Origin: Orbaceae bacterium ESL0727
GTDB lineage: Bacteria > Pseudomonadota > Gammaproteobacteria > Enterobacterales > Orbaceae
Length of the DNA stretch: 64,000 nt
Assembly: GCA_029433345.1 (NCBI GenBank)
Contig: JAQTHY010000001.1
Location: 620,001-684,000 of the forward strand
Reading direction: 5' to 3'
Made by a program: the position numbers and the translations under genes. The notes beneath the pieces are model-generated. The model had not been told where the DNA came from and ran no database searches. It saw only the letters and a program-made list of their open reading frames with translations. This document shows positions 19,603-29,589 of this stretch, in pieces; the stretch's first letter is position 1; each line of letters opens with the position of its first letter.

Positions 19603-20805
19603 TTAAATCAACTGCTGTGATCGAAGATCTTGTAACACTTTTGCCACATAACGCATCTCACCAGGTGTACCTAATGTAATACGACACCAGTTATTAGCAG
19701 GGGGGAAGGCGCGCCCAACTAAGATATGATTTTGCTTTAACAGATTTTGATAACGTTCTAGATCGATATTAATTTGATGAAAAATAAAATTAGTTTGTGA
19801 TGGCAAATATACTTGACCTAATTTGGTTAATGTTTGCACCATAATATCGCGTGATACCTTATTAACTTGCTTAGAATAGGCTTGATACGCGGTATCTTTT
19901 AGTGAAGCCATCGCGGCAACCACACCACAATAATTTAATTTTTCACCCGCTACATAGTTATTCAGTAATTTTATATTGTTCGGTGTCGCTAAAATATAAC
20001 CGACCCGCATGCCAGCCATTGCATGGAGTTTAGAAAATGTTTTTAATAATACGACATTATCAAACCCTTGTTTTACCAAAGAATCAACCGAAGCAAATGC
20101 AGGATCATCAGCATAGTCTGCATATGCCTCATCAACAATAAATAGCGTATTTTTAGGTTTACTGCTTATCCAATCATGCATCAAGTTAGCAGGCGTAATA
20201 GTTGACGTCGGATTGTTAGGATTAACCAGATAAACGATAGAATGGCCAGCATAGTTATCTACCGCTTTTCGCATGGCGGCAATATCAAAGGACCAATCTT
20301 TTAAAGCCGGGACTTTCGTGATTTTTAATTGATTAATCCGCGCAAAATGTTCTCCATCACCATAAGTCAGTTCAGGAATAACCAATTGTGTATTCTCTTG
20401 ACTAAATGCCGCTAATGAGGCTCGTATCCCTTCTGAAGAGCCAGCAGTTAACAATAGCCAATCAGGCGAAACGGCATAGGTATCACTGATGGCTTTACCT
20501 AATAATAAAATTTCAGCTTTTGCATAACGATTCGCTTTTGGCACCGCATCAATAGCCGCTTGTTTGGCTTGCGGCGACATCCCTAAAGCATTTTCATTAA
20601 AATTTAAACGGACAGGCGTCGCTTCAGTGGGTGAAACTATCTGTGAAACATCAGATAAACTAAATGCAGTTGGCGATTGCTGAACCTCGGCCGCCATAGC
20701 TTTAGATAGCAATGGACTCACCGAAAGCCCACCAATAGCTAGGCCTGTATATGAAAGAAAGCGACGACGTGAAAATCTGTTATCATTATTGACACTATTA
20801 TACAT
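19603..20805 (-). CDS. Tat-exported PLP-dependent aminotransferase (HisC-like)
   Basis: Class I/II aminotransferase related to histidinol-phosphate aminotransferases, with an N-terminal twin-arginine export signal. SRRRFLSY (residues 12-19) is followed by a hydrophobic stretch and an AMA-AE cleavage region near residue 38. The catalytic fold is complete: NPNNPT (195-200), the PLP aspartate in VDEAYAD (D225), the Schiff-base lysine in TFSKLHAMAGMRVGY (K259) and the phosphate arginine R267. The enzyme should therefore act in the periplasm, with PLP bound before export. No his genes are nearby. The substrate is unknown; a biosynthetic HisC role is unlikely given the location. Confidence 0.85.
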   Translation of the reverse strand: MYNSVNNDNRFSRRRFLSYTGLAIGGLSVSPLLSKAMAAEVQQSPTAFSLSDVSQIVSPTEATPVRLNFNENALGMSPQAKQAAIDAVPKANRYAKAEILLLGKAISDTYAVSPDWLLLTAGSSEGIRASLAAFSQENTQLVIPELTYGDGEHFARINQLKITKVPALKDWSFDIAAMRKAVDNYAGHSIVYLVNPNNPTSTITPANLMHDWISSKPKNTLFIVDEAYADYADDPAFASVDSLVKQGFDNVVLLKTFSKLHAMAGMRVGYILATPNNIKLLNNYVAGEKLNYCGVVAAMASLKDTAYQAYSKQVNKVSRDIMVQTLTKLGQVYLPSQTNFIFHQINIDLERYQNLLKQNHILVGRAFPPANNWCRITLGTPGEMRYVAKVLQDLRSQQLI

Positions 20806-20988
20806 TTGCTACCTCCCGTTGCTACGTTGACTTGAATTTACTATCGTTTTCGTTTTAACTTTTATTTTAAGGGATGCAAATATAGTGCCAAAACTAATTA
20901 ATTATTAATGAGATAGAATTTTTCTAGGCAGAATAATAAAAAATAAACGAAATAATTACAAACAAAGCTTGCTATATAATTTAATTGC

Positions 20989-20994
20989 TATAAT
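20989..20994 (+). promoter_or_regulatory. Probable -10 box of the tRNA-fMet promoter
   Basis: TATAAT lies 16 bases upstream of the tRNA 5' end. The -35 region is not obvious (GCTTGC-like). Confidence 0.5.
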
Positions 20995-21010
20995 ATAACG
21001 ACCTCTTTGA

Positions 21011-21087
<77 letters not shown>

Positions 21088-21131
21088 ATTACTGCTTATA
21101 TACCTTCCTGTTTTCGACACGTTAACTAAAT

Positions 21132-22019
21132 CTAATTTACTTTCGGCACAGCTAGCAATGTGGTGACAGCTTCATTGATTCGTCTAGCAATATAACTATT
21201 ATTCATCGTATATAAATGAATACCATCCACATTTTGTGAAATCAAATCAACGGTCTGATCAATCGCATAAGCAATGCCCGCATCACGAAAAGCGTCAGGA
21301 TGATGCTCATATTTCGCCATCATCTGCTTAAACTTTTTAGGCAGGTTTACGCCACACATAGAGACCATGCGTTCAATCTGATTTTTATTAGTAACCGGCA
21401 TAATCCCTGCTTCAATAGGCACATTAATCCCCATATCACGCGCTTTATCTAAAAAAGCATAAAAATAATCGTTATCAAAAAAAAGCTGCGAAATAAGCTG
21501 ATCCGTTCCGGCATTCACTTTCTCTTTTAAATGAATTAAATCTTGCTTTAATGTATTTGCTTCAAGGTGGCCTTCAGGATAACAGGCACCAATCACATTA
21601 AAATCACCATTTTCTTTAATAAAAGTGACTAATTCGCTAGCATAATTAAACTGTTTTTTCGGGGTAAAACTCGGACCAATATCGCCGCGCAACGCAAGCA
21701 CATTATCGATACCGGCACACTTTAAATCAGTCAGAATTTTTTTAATTTCGGCTTTATCAAAGCTAATACCGGGTAAATGTGCGACACTTTCAATTCCATA
21801 TGTATGCTTCACTGAATGGGCAATATCGATAGTGGTTTGCCCATTAAAACTGCCACCTGCACCATACGTGACACTAATAAAATCAGGTTTGAAATAGGAA
21901 AGTTCACGCAATGTTCCATAAATTGTATCTAACGGTGAACTCTTCTTTGGCGGGAAAACTTCAAAAGAAAGTACCGTTTTTTGCTTAAAGAGCTGATCTG
22001 TTTTCATATAAACATCCAT
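21132..22019 (-). CDS. metF: 5,10-methylenetetrahydrofolate reductase
   Basis: FAD-dependent reduction of 5,10-methylene-THF to 5-methyl-THF, the methyl donor for MetE encoded upstream. The barrel motifs SFEVFPPK, SVTYGAGGS, LALRGD and ISQLFFDNDYF are present. Length is 295 residues, or 291 if the in-frame ATG at 22007 is used; both starts have a purine-rich site upstream. It follows metE with an 82-base gap containing a hairpin. Confidence 0.96.
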   Translation of the reverse strand: MDVYMKTDQLFKQKTVLSFEVFPPKKSSPLDTIYGTLRELSYFKPDFISVTYGAGGSFNGQTTIDIAHSVKHTYGIESVAHLPGISFDKAEIKKILTDLKCAGIDNVLALRGDIGPSFTPKKQFNYASELVTFIKENGDFNVIGACYPEGHLEANTLKQDLIHLKEKVNAGTDQLISQLFFDNDYFYAFLDKARDMGINVPIEAGIMPVTNKNQIERMVSMCGVNLPKKFKQMMAKYEHHPDAFRDAGIAYAIDQTVDLISQNVDGIHLYTMNNSYIARRINEAVTTLLAVPKVN

Positions 22020-22032
22020 ATAACATTATCCC

Positions 22033-22056
22033 CCTCACCGGCAATCGCCAATGAGG
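22033..22056 (-). other. Intercistronic hairpin just before metF
   Basis: On the transcribed strand CCTCATTGGC-GATT-GCCGGTGAGG folds as a 10-bp stem (with two G-U pairs) and a four-base loop. It abuts the metF ribosome site and lacks a T-run, so it may be a processing or translation-control element rather than a terminator. Confidence 0.45.
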
Positions 22057-22101
22057 AGCAGAAAGAAGTTTTGCTAAAATAAGTTGCTTGACTTATCTAA
22101 A

Positions 22102-24408
22102 TTACGATAACGTTTTTCTGACTTCTAATGTTGCTTCGACTAAATGTTTAAGGCTGGCCACCACTTCTTTCTCGCCACGCGTTTTTAGTCCACAATCTGG
22201 ATTAATCCATAGTTTTTCTTTGTCAATCTTGCTCAATAACTTTTCAATGGTATTTTTAATTTCATCTACCGACGGTACGCGCGGAGAATGAATATCATAA
22301 ACACCCGGTCCAACTTCTGTTTGAAAATGATTGGCTTTTAACACATCAATAAGCTGTAAATTAGAACGCGATGCTTCGAACGAAATAACATCGGCATCCA
22401 TTGCATCGATATCTTTAATAATATCAGCAAATTCGCTATAACACATATGTGTATGAATTTGTGTCTTTTCATTAACTTTACTGTGCACAAGACGGAAAGC
22501 GGGAATAGCCCAATCAAGATACTCACTATGCCAATCCGCATGACGTAATGGTAATTTTTCTTTCAATGCAGCTTCATCAATTTGAATGATTTTAATGCCA
22601 GCCGCTTCGAGATCTAACACTTCATCGCCTATAGCTAAAGCAATTTGAAAGACAGACTCTTTTTGTGAGATATCTTCACGTGGGAATGACCAATTTAATA
22701 TTGTCACAGGCCCAGTTAACATCCCTTTAACCGGTTTATCGGTGAGACTTTGCGCATAAACGGAATAAGCCACAGTTATCGGCTTAGATCGTGAAATATC
22801 CCCCCACACTACCGGTGGTTTGACACAACGCGTCCCATAAGATTGTACCCATGCTTTTTCGGTAAAGATAAAGCCATTCAAGCTCTCACCAAAATACTCC
22901 ACCATATCATTACGTTCAAATTCACCGTGAACTAAAACATCTAAGCCGATCTCTTCTTGCAGTTTTATACACTCAGCAATTTTCTGTTTATTAAATTCGG
23001 TATACTGAGCAAGATTAATTTCACCTTTTTTGAATTTAGCTCGATTCAAACGTACATCAGGTGTTTGCGGGAAAGAACCAATAGTGGTTGTCGGTAATAA
23101 AGGAAAATGAAACGCACGTTTTTGTGCGGCTTCCCGAATTGAAAATTGCGGCAAACGGATAAAATCCTTGGCAGTTAAGGCGGCCACTTTTTGACGAACG
23201 GTGTGATTAGCCCCTTCACGTTCACGCGTAAACAATGTTTGATTATCGTTATAGATAGCACTCTGTTTATAACGATCATTTGCGCTATTTTGTTCAGTAA
23301 ATAACGTGCCTAAATCCGCCAATTCTTGTAATTTTTCTTGGGCAAACGCAAAATAAGCGCGCTGCTGAATAGTTAATTTAGTCTCATTTTGCAATGTATA
23401 AGGTACGTGCAAGAGTGAACAAGAACTATTAATGACAATTTTTGCCGCTTTGTGCTTAATCTGATCCAGCAACGCTAAGGTTTTCTGATAATTATTTTTC
23501 CAAATATTTTTACCATTCACTACACCGGCAAAAAGTAGTTTATCCGCAGGAAAACCATTTTTATTAAGCAAAGAAAGTGTCTGTTTGCCTTCAACGAAAT
23601 CTAATCCAATCCCATCAAACGGTAAAGCTATTACCTCGTTATAACAGTCACGAATATCACCAAAATAGGTTTGTAAAATCAGTTTTACCTTATCTTTAAT
23701 GGCTGGATTGTCTTTTATCGCAAGGATGCCTTGATAAAGTTCGGTAAACAACGCAATATCCGCTTTACTCAAATCAGTCACTAAAATTGGCTCATCAATC
23801 TGAATATACTCGGCACCGAGCTCAGCTAATTTTTTAATGATCGATTGGTATGTACTGATAATATCGGCTTTAAAATCAGCAAACTCTTTTTTACCAAGAT
23901 AATGCGCTAATTTGAAAAAGGTTAATGGCCCGATAATAACCGGTTTTGTTTGAATGCCTAAAGCTTTCGCTTCTTGGTATTCATCAAAAGGTTTGCTGCT
24001 CGCAAGCTTAATTTGTGTATTGTCTTCAATTTCTGGTTCTAAATAGTGATAATTGGTATTAAACCATTTTTTCATTGCTAAAGCGCGAACATCCCCTTTT
24101 TCTCCTTGATAACCACGCGCCATAGCAAAGTAGCGATCAAGATCAGATAACGCCAAATCTTGGTAACGCGCAGGCACCACATTTAATAAGCATGCGGTAT
24201 CTAACATCGCATCATAAAAAGAAAAATCGTTCGATGAGATAAACGCAATTTTATGTGATGCTTGTTGCTGTAAATGTTCTGCCCGTAACGCTTTAGCTTC
24301 ACTCAACAGTTCAGCTTGCGTTTTATTACCTTTAAAATAAGCTTCAATCGCAAATTTAAGTTCACGTAACTTACCAATTCGGGGATAGCCAATAACTGCA
24401 GTATTCAT
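22102..24408 (-). CDS. metE: Cobalamin-independent methionine synthase
   Basis: Transfers the methyl group from 5-methyl-THF-triglutamate to homocysteine. The 768-residue protein has the duplicated barrel architecture of MetE. The C-terminal catalytic half contains [28 protein letters not shown], the zinc-site segment THMCYSEF and [10 protein letters not shown] with the second zinc cysteine. The IDEAAL motif has alanine where E. coli has proline (IDEPAL). It forms an operon with metF. No metR is adjacent. Confidence 0.97.
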   Translation of the reverse strand: MNTAVIGYPRIGKLRELKFAIEAYFKGNKTQAELLSEAKALRAEHLQQQASHKIAFISSNDFSFYDAMLDTACLLNVVPARYQDLALSDLDRYFAMARGYQGEKGDVRALAMKKWFNTNYHYLEPEIEDNTQIKLASSKPFDEYQEAKALGIQTKPVIIGPLTFFKLAHYLGKKEFADFKADIISTYQSIIKKLAELGAEYIQIDEPILVTDLSKADIALFTELYQGILAIKDNPAIKDKVKLILQTYFGDIRDCYNEVIALPFDGIGLDFVEGKQTLSLLNKNGFPADKLLFAGVVNGKNIWKNNYQKTLALLDQIKHKAAKIVINSSCSLLHVPYTLQNETKLTIQQRAYFAFAQEKLQELADLGTLFTEQNSANDRYKQSAIYNDNQTLFTREREGANHTVRQKVAALTAKDFIRLPQFSIREAAQKRAFHFPLLPTTTIGSFPQTPDVRLNRAKFKKGEINLAQYTEFNKQKIAECIKLQEEIGLDVLVHGEFERNDMVEYFGESLNGFIFTEKAWVQSYGTRCVKPPVVWGDISRSKPITVAYSVYAQSLTDKPVKGMLTGPVTILNWSFPREDISQKESVFQIALAIGDEVLDLEAAGIKIIQIDEAALKEKLPLRHADWHSEYLDWAIPAFRLVHSKVNEKTQIHTHMCYSEFADIIKDIDAMDADVISFEASRSNLQLIDVLKANHFQTEVGPGVYDIHSPRVPSVDEIKNTIEKLLSKIDKEKLWINPDCGLKTRGEKEVVASLKHLVEATLEVRKTLS

Positions 24409-24794
24409 TTTTATTCCTTATAGAGTCTATTATTATATAGTTAGTTTTACGACCAATAATGTGTATAAATTATTGTTTTAAAAATAATCTTTAGAAGATA
24501 GCAAAAAATTTTGTTATTGAATAATTCTACTTTTTTATTAATTGATATAGATTTTAACTATATAAAAGATTTGTTAAGCTCTTTTATTGCTGTCAATAAA
24601 GCGAAGAGTAATAGCAATGAGAATGTGTGATTGGGATGGGCTATCTCGCTATTATCATTTTTGTGTTGTTAAAATAGACAATAAGCGAGCAGGAATAAAA
24701 TGGCGAAAATAAATAAAAATCACAAAACCGATCTAAAAGGCATAGGATAAAACCAAATGAGTATACCCTAAGGATGCCTTTTATAGATCATCGT
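24409..24794. other. Spacer upstream of metE
   Basis: 386 bases between metE and the end of rsmG. It should carry the metE promoter, but I see no clear MetJ box array. Small hairpins lie near the rsmG stop (TTTATAGA / TCTATAAA at 24780-24801, overlapping the stop codon, and AAAAGGCAT / ATGCCTTTT flanking 24736-24782), which may end rsmG transcription. A 31-codon open frame near 24617 has no recognisable similarity. Confidence 0.4.
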
Positions 24795-25403
24795 CTATAA
24801 AACAGGTTTGATTATTAATAAACAGCGCTTGGCATTCAGTTCTGGCACCTGTAGTGGTATGGTTTTGACTATCGTATACCCTTCAGGCAAGTGATCCGTT
24901 TCAGCGCTTTTGAGCGCATAAAAAAGCCCCTGTTGATTAGGTAAATGGTGACACCAACTTAACATATCGGCCAGTGAAGCAAAAGCACGACTAATCACAC
25001 CATCGAACTGTTTATCCGTATACGTTTCAATACGGCATTGCACAGGCTCGATATTAGTCAGGTTAAGTTCAAATTGCACCTGTTTTAAAAAACGGATACG
25101 TTTACCTAAACTATCAACCAGATCGAACTTTTTATCCTGATTGATAATAGCAAGAGGAACACCAGGTAAACCCGGCCCTGTTCCAACATCAATAAATGTT
25201 TGCCCTTGCAGATAAGGCGCAATCACTAAACTATCCATAATATGTTTAATTAACATTTCGTTAGGATCACGCACAGCGGTTAAGTTATAGGATTTATTCC
25301 ATTTATCTAACATGCCAACATAATCAATAAGCTGATCAATCTGCTTTTCGTTGACAACAAGATCGGTTTGCTTAATCAGATCAGTGAGTCTATTTTTTAA
25401 CAT
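24795..25403 (-). CDS. rsmG: 16S rRNA (guanine527-N7)-methyltransferase
   Basis: SAM-dependent methyltransferase (formerly GidB) of 202 residues. It has [21 protein letters not shown], the SAM loop [15 protein letters not shown] and the VISRAFASL motif. Its start overlaps the end of mnmG by 14 bp, the classic gidA-gidB arrangement next to the origin. Confidence 0.97.
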   Translation of the reverse strand: MLKNRLTDLIKQTDLVVNEKQIDQLIDYVGMLDKWNKSYNLTAVRDPNEMLIKHIMDSLVIAPYLQGQTFIDVGTGPGLPGVPLAIINQDKKFDLVDSLGKRIRFLKQVQFELNLTNIEPVQCRIETYTDKQFDGVISRAFASLADMLSWCHHLPNQQGLFYALKSAETDHLPEGYTIVKTIPLQVPELNAKRCLLIIKPVL

Positions 25404-27345
25404 CGTCTGTTCTCACCTCTTGGTTATCGTTATATTGATCTTGGTTTGCGTTATTAAGATTATCGTGTTTTAGATAATGCTTCTTTTTTAGGTAAACTAA
25501 TAACATCGAAATAGCAGCAGGGGTAATCCCCGAAATACGCGATGCTTGCCCAATCGAAATTGGTTTATGTTGCTTCAATTTGGCCACCACTTCATTGGAA
25601 AGGCCAGAAATATCGGCATAATCAATCTGGGCAGGAATAAGTGTTTCCTCATTGCGTTTTTGGCGATCAATTTCTTCAATCTGTAATTTGATATAGCCAT
25701 CGTATTTAACCTGAATTTCAACCTGCTCAGCAGCTTGTTCATCGGCTAATCCTGGCGCAAACAGCGATAACGATTGTAAAGTGCGATAGTTCATTTCAGG
25801 TCGTTTTAACAGCTCTTCACCATTGGCTTCTTTGGTGAGATCGGTTTTTAATACCGCATTGATCTCCTTAATACTTTCAACATGTGGATGCACCCAAATG
25901 TCACGTAACCTTGCACGTTCATGTTCGACCGCCTCGAATTTTTCATTAAATCGTTGCCAACGGTAATCATCAACTAAGCCAAGTCGTCGTCCTATTTCGG
26001 TAAGGCGAATATCGGCATTATCTTCACGTAATAATAAGCGGTATTCGGCACGTGAGGTAAACATACGATAAGGTTCGTTGGTGCCCAGTGTACAAAGATC
26101 ATCAACCAAAACACCTAAATAAGCTTGATCGCGCGTTGGGTACCATTGATCTTGATCATAAGCAAAACGGGCAGCATTGATCCCAGCCAGCATGCCTTGT
26201 GCCGCTGCTTCTTCATATCCGGTGGTACCATTAATTTGCCCAGCTAAAAAGAGCCCGGTGATCACTTTACTGGCTAAGGTTGGCTTAAGATCACGCGGAT
26301 CAAAATAGTCATACTCAATCGCATAACCCGGTCTCACAATATTAACCCGTTCGAGTCCCGGCATAGTCCGCACAAACGCTAATTGTGTATCAAATGGTAA
26401 GCTGGTTGAAATCCCATTTGGATAAATTTCATTACTGTCTAACCCTTCAGGCTCAAGATAAATCTGGTGAGAATTGCGATCAGCAAAACGCATAATTTTA
26501 TCTTCAATAGAAGGGCAATAACGTGGTCCAATCCCTTCAATAACACCGGTATACATAGGGCTACGATCTAAATTTTGTCGAATAATATTATGTGTTTCTT
26601 CGTTAGTACTAGTGATGTAACACGGGATCTGGGTAGGATGATCACTCTGTTTACCTAAAAATGAAAACACCGGCACCGGATCATCACCATACTGTTTGCC
26701 TAACGTTGAAAAATCGATCGTTCTTGCATCAAGACGCGGTGGTGTGCCTGTCTTTAAACGCCCCATTCGAAAGGGGTAGTTGTGTAGCGCTTTTGAAAGC
26801 CCGATCGAAGCAGGATCACCAGTGCGTCCACCACTGTAATGATCTAGCCCTATATGGATCTTTCCCGCTAAAAAGGTGCCGGTGGTTAATACGACCGCTT
26901 TTGCTCTAAACGAAACGCCCATTTGGGTTACCACACCAACGATCTGATCGTTTTCAATAATAACGTCTTCAACAGATTGTTGAAATAACATAAGATTTTC
27001 TTGGTTTTCCAATGCGGTTCTGACCGCTTTTCGATATAAAGATCGATCAGCTTGGGCACGAGTAGCTCTAACGGCAGGACCTTTACTACTATTGAGAATT
27101 CGAAACTGGATCCCCGCATGATCAATGGCACGTGCCATAAGTCCACCCATCGCATCGATCTCTTTGACAAGATGACCTTTGCCAATGCCACCAATGGCTG
27201 GATTACAAGACATCTGTCCTAACGTATTGATATTATGCGTTAAAAGCAGTGTTTTGCGGCCCATTCTTGCTGATGCCATAGCAGCTTCGCTTCCTGCATG
27301 ACCACCACCGACAACGATGACATCAAAAAGATCTGGATAAAACAT
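25390..27345 (-). CDS. mnmG: tRNA 5-carboxymethylaminomethyluridine modification enzyme MnmG (GidA)
   Basis: FAD enzyme that, with MnmE, modifies the wobble uridine of several tRNAs. It has the dinucleotide loop [12 protein letters not shown] near residue 10, [26 protein letters not shown] with a catalytic cysteine, and the conserved GTPPR and C-terminal helical domain. At 651 residues it is somewhat longer than E. coli MnmG; the extra length is an Asn/Asp/Gln-rich C-terminal tail. It lies immediately beside oriC, transcribed away from it. Confidence 0.97.
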   Translation of the reverse strand: MFYPDLFDVIVVGGGHAGSEAAMASARMGRKTLLLTHNINTLGQMSCNPAIGGIGKGHLVKEIDAMGGLMARAIDHAGIQFRILNSSKGPAVRATRAQADRSLYRKAVRTALENQENLMLFQQSVEDVIIENDQIVGVVTQMGVSFRAKAVVLTTGTFLAGKIHIGLDHYSGGRTGDPASIGLSKALHNYPFRMGRLKTGTPPRLDARTIDFSTLGKQYGDDPVPVFSFLGKQSDHPTQIPCYITSTNEETHNIIRQNLDRSPMYTGVIEGIGPRYCPSIEDKIMRFADRNSHQIYLEPEGLDSNEIYPNGISTSLPFDTQLAFVRTMPGLERVNIVRPGYAIEYDYFDPRDLKPTLASKVITGLFLAGQINGTTGYEEAAAQGMLAGINAARFAYDQDQWYPTRDQAYLGVLVDDLCTLGTNEPYRMFTSRAEYRLLLREDNADIRLTEIGRRLGLVDDYRWQRFNEKFEAVEHERARLRDIWVHPHVESIKEINAVLKTDLTKEANGEELLKRPEMNYRTLQSLSLFAPGLADEQAAEQVEIQVKYDGYIKLQIEEIDRQKRNEETLIPAQIDYADISGLSNEVVAKLKQHKPISIGQASRISGITPAAISMLLVYLKKKHYLKHDNLNNANQDQYNDNQEVRTDDVKK

Positions 27346-27379
27346 AGAAAAACCTCGTTATTGTTAACTTTCAGCTGTC

Positions 27380-27770
27380 GTTAGCAGCACTCTTTAATGA
27401 TCACTTTTTTAGCCGATCATTTTATTTGTCATGATCCTATTGCCAAACTAGTGTGAGGAATTTTACTCGTCTTTTTAGTGACGTCAAATGATCTGTTTTG
27501 ATCGCGGCTTTAATTAAATAAGATCTTTTATATGATCTTTTTTATTTTTACTATTATTAGGATCCGTTTTTGCTGTGAATACGTCTTATTTTGTTTTATT
27601 TTTCAGTTAGTTATATTAAATATGATCGTGTTAATGGCGTGGATCTTTTTGCCGTTTATCGTGTGCATAAATAGATGAGTTATCCACATCCTCTGATCGC
27701 GATGATCTTATCCTTCACTTGGTAACAGCTTTTCAGCGGCTTTTAACACAAAGTTATCCACAAAATTTCT
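27380..27770. other. oriC: Chromosomal replication origin oriC
   Basis: Non-coding region beside mnmG with three consensus DnaA boxes: TTATGCACA (27662-27670, complement), TTATCCACA (27680-27688) and TTATCCACA (27754-27762). A one-mismatch box lies at 27574-27582. An AT-rich unwinding region holds three GATCTnTTnTTTT-like 13-mers (27490-27502, 27522-27534, 27534-27546), followed by TTATTAGGATC as in the E. coli origin. About 12 GATC sites fall between 27398 and 27707. The order of 13-mers then DnaA boxes, moving away from mnmG, matches E. coli oriC. Confidence 0.93.
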
Positions 27771-27973
27771 GCAAATTTGTTTTCGTTTGCTGGTTTTTTA
27801 ATAGTTATTTGCTCATTTTTTATTCGTACATTTAGCTGTTTGGTTCTTCTTGGGCGCTTTCCTATTTTCACCTATTTTTCAATGCTCGCGCGTAATTTAA
27901 TCGTAATAGATATTGATTTTTATTTGTCTAAACTTATACTTGGAAGGTTTTTATTTTATGGTGAGGTTTTGAT

Positions 27974-28666
27974 ATTACTTTTTCACAGCTACCTTTGCCG
28001 CTTTGGTTACCGAATAGTGAAACGTTTAATAGTTTTTATGTAGGTGAAAATCAATTGCTATTTGATGCGTTAAAAAATAGCTTGAACGAAACCGGATTTC
28101 ACGTTTTTTCAATTTGGTCTACTCAAACAGCGGGGCGAACACATCTATTACATGCTGCAAATCAATATAACCCAAATAAATTGGCCAGTTATATTCCGTT
28201 AAAGCAGCATTATCATTTAGCACCTGATATCTTATTAGGGCTTGAAAACTATGATATTGTTTGTCTGGATGATATTCATGCCATTGCTGGAAATCGTGAG
28301 TGGGAAGAGACGATTTTTGATCTCTTTAATAAATTAACCGAAAAAAATAGCAGTAAATTATTGATTACGGCTAATGTTCCTTTAAAACAGATTCCTTTTA
28401 CGCTTCCTGATCTTGCCTCTCGTTTAGCTTGGGGACAAGTTTATCAATTGAAAGAGTTGAGCGATGCCGATAAATTAAAAGCATTACAGTTAAGAGCGGC
28501 ACTCAGTGGCTTTGAGTTACCCACCGAAGTTGGCCAGTTTCTGTTGAAAAGAGTGAATCGTGATATGAGAACGCTGTTTTTATTATTAGAAAAATTTGAG
28601 ACAGCCACACTGATCGAGCAGCGTAAATTAACCATTCCTTTTATTAAGACTATTTTGGATTTATAA
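27974..28666 (+). CDS. hda: DnaA regulatory inactivator Hda, with AUU start
   Basis: AAA+ protein that, bound to the DNA sliding clamp, stimulates ATP hydrolysis by DnaA and so prevents re-initiation. It matches E. coli Hda through LP.WLP..ETF, AGRTHLLHAA, VCLDDIHAIAG, LPDLASRL.WGQ (arginine finger) and RKLTIPFIKTIL. The only in-frame ATG/GTG/TTG-type start near the N-terminus is TTG 27995, which has no ribosome site and omits the clamp-binding motif. In the same frame upstream, after a TGA at 27962, ATT at 27974 has GGTGAGG seven bases before it and yields MTFSQLPLPLWLP, restoring the QL(S/P)LPL clamp motif. That gives 230 residues. Confidence 0.9.
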   Translation: MTFSQLPLPLWLPNSETFNSFYVGENQLLFDALKNSLNETGFHVFSIWSTQTAGRTHLLHAANQYNPNKLASYIPLKQHYHLAPDILLGLENYDIVCLDDIHAIAGNREWEETIFDLFNKLTEKNSSKLLITANVPLKQIPFTLPDLASRLAWGQVYQLKELSDADKLKALQLRAALSGFELPTEVGQFLLKRVNRDMRTLFLLLEKFETATLIEQRKLTIPFIKTILDL

Positions 28667-28667
28667 G

Positions 28668-29441
28668 ATGAACAAACCAGAAGCGATTGTCTTTTTTGAT
28701 TTAGATGGCACCTTATTTAATAGCCATATCGACGTGTCGAAAAGCTCTATCCTTGCGATTAAGCAATTACTGAAAAATAATATTATGCCTATGATTGCCA
28801 CCGGGCGAACAGCGTGCGAAGTGGCGCATATTATGCAAGAGACCAGTATTGACTCTATTATAGCTATGAACGGGCAAGCGGTGTTATATCAAGGTGAAGA
28901 AGTTTTTGTCAATAATATCGATAAACCGTTAATTGATAAGTTATATCAATTTTCAAAACAGGTTGGTATTCCGTTATCTTTCTATAATTATCACGTGATG
29001 CGCGTTTCTGCACATGGTGAGCCTGCGACGAAGTTTTATAATTTTGTTAAAGAGTCGGTACCGCCGGTTGATGATACCATTTATTGGCATACCGCTATTC
29101 AGATGGTGCTGTTACTGTGTGAAGAGGGCGAACAACAGTTTCGCGATAAGTTTCCAGAACTCACTTTTATTCGTAATGCCCCTTATTGTGTGGATGTCTT
29201 TAATCATGGCGGATCAAAAGGAAATGGCATTATTCAGTTACTGGAACGAAAAGGTTTTACTGATGTACCAACCTACGCTTTTGGTGACGGTATGAATGAT
29301 TTTGAAATGTTTAGTGTGGTTGATCATCCTATTGCGATGGCCAATGGCGTGGATAAACTCAAACAGTGCGCCGAATACATCACAGACAGTAACGATAATG
29401 ATGGGATTAGCAAAGGTTTACAACATTTTGGTTTGATCTAA
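28668..29441 (+). CDS. Cof-type HAD phosphatase
   Basis: Haloacid dehalogenase superfamily, Cof/YidA-like subfamily with an IIB cap; probably dephosphorylates a small sugar or nucleotide phosphate. It has motif I FFDLDGTLFNS (residues 9-19), motif II IATGRT, a lysine before GNGIIQLL (GSKG) and motif IV FGDGMNDFEMF. The ATG is one base after the hda stop, so the genes are co-transcribed. The substrate is not readable from sequence. Confidence 0.9.
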   Translation: MNKPEAIVFFDLDGTLFNSHIDVSKSSILAIKQLLKNNIMPMIATGRTACEVAHIMQETSIDSIIAMNGQAVLYQGEEVFVNNIDKPLIDKLYQFSKQVGIPLSFYNYHVMRVSAHGEPATKFYNFVKESVPPVDDTIYWHTAIQMVLLLCEEGEQQFRDKFPELTFIRNAPYCVDVFNHGGSKGNGIIQLLERKGFTDVPTYAFGDGMNDFEMFSVVDHPIAMANGVDKLKQCAEYITDSNDNDGISKGLQHFGLI

Positions 29442-29457
29442 GCCTTTTTTAAAAATG

Positions 29458-29501
29458 GCTTGCTGACATCGCGCTATTTTAACGGCGCGATGTCAGCAAG
29501 C
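29458..29501. terminator. 17-bp perfect inverted repeat between the HAD gene and folE
   Basis: GCTTGCTGACATCGCGC (29458-29474) and its exact complement (29485-29501) flank a 10-base loop between convergent genes. On the minus strand a TTTTT run follows three bases after the stem. The stem is unusually long and perfect for a terminator. Confidence 0.75.
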
Positions 29502-29589
29502 GTGATACCTATTGTGCAATGTTGCATAATTTTGTGTAGTGGCTAATCAGTACTCGCTAATCCAACGATTCGTATTCAGCCTGTTATGG

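Noticed and set aside
24409-24794. MetJ or MetR operator array upstream of metE
   Set aside because: No tandem AGACGTCT-like boxes and no convincing TGAA-N5-TTCA site stand out in this AT-rich stretch.
27777-28043. 88-codon open frame in the oriC-hda spacer
   Set aside because: It is Phe/Leu-rich from AT-rich DNA, starts with a poor codon, crosses the origin edge and overlaps the true hda frame.
29458-29501. dif or integron-type recombination site at the long inverted repeat
   Set aside because: No similarity to the 28-bp XerCD site, a location near the origin rather than the terminus, and no integrase nearby.
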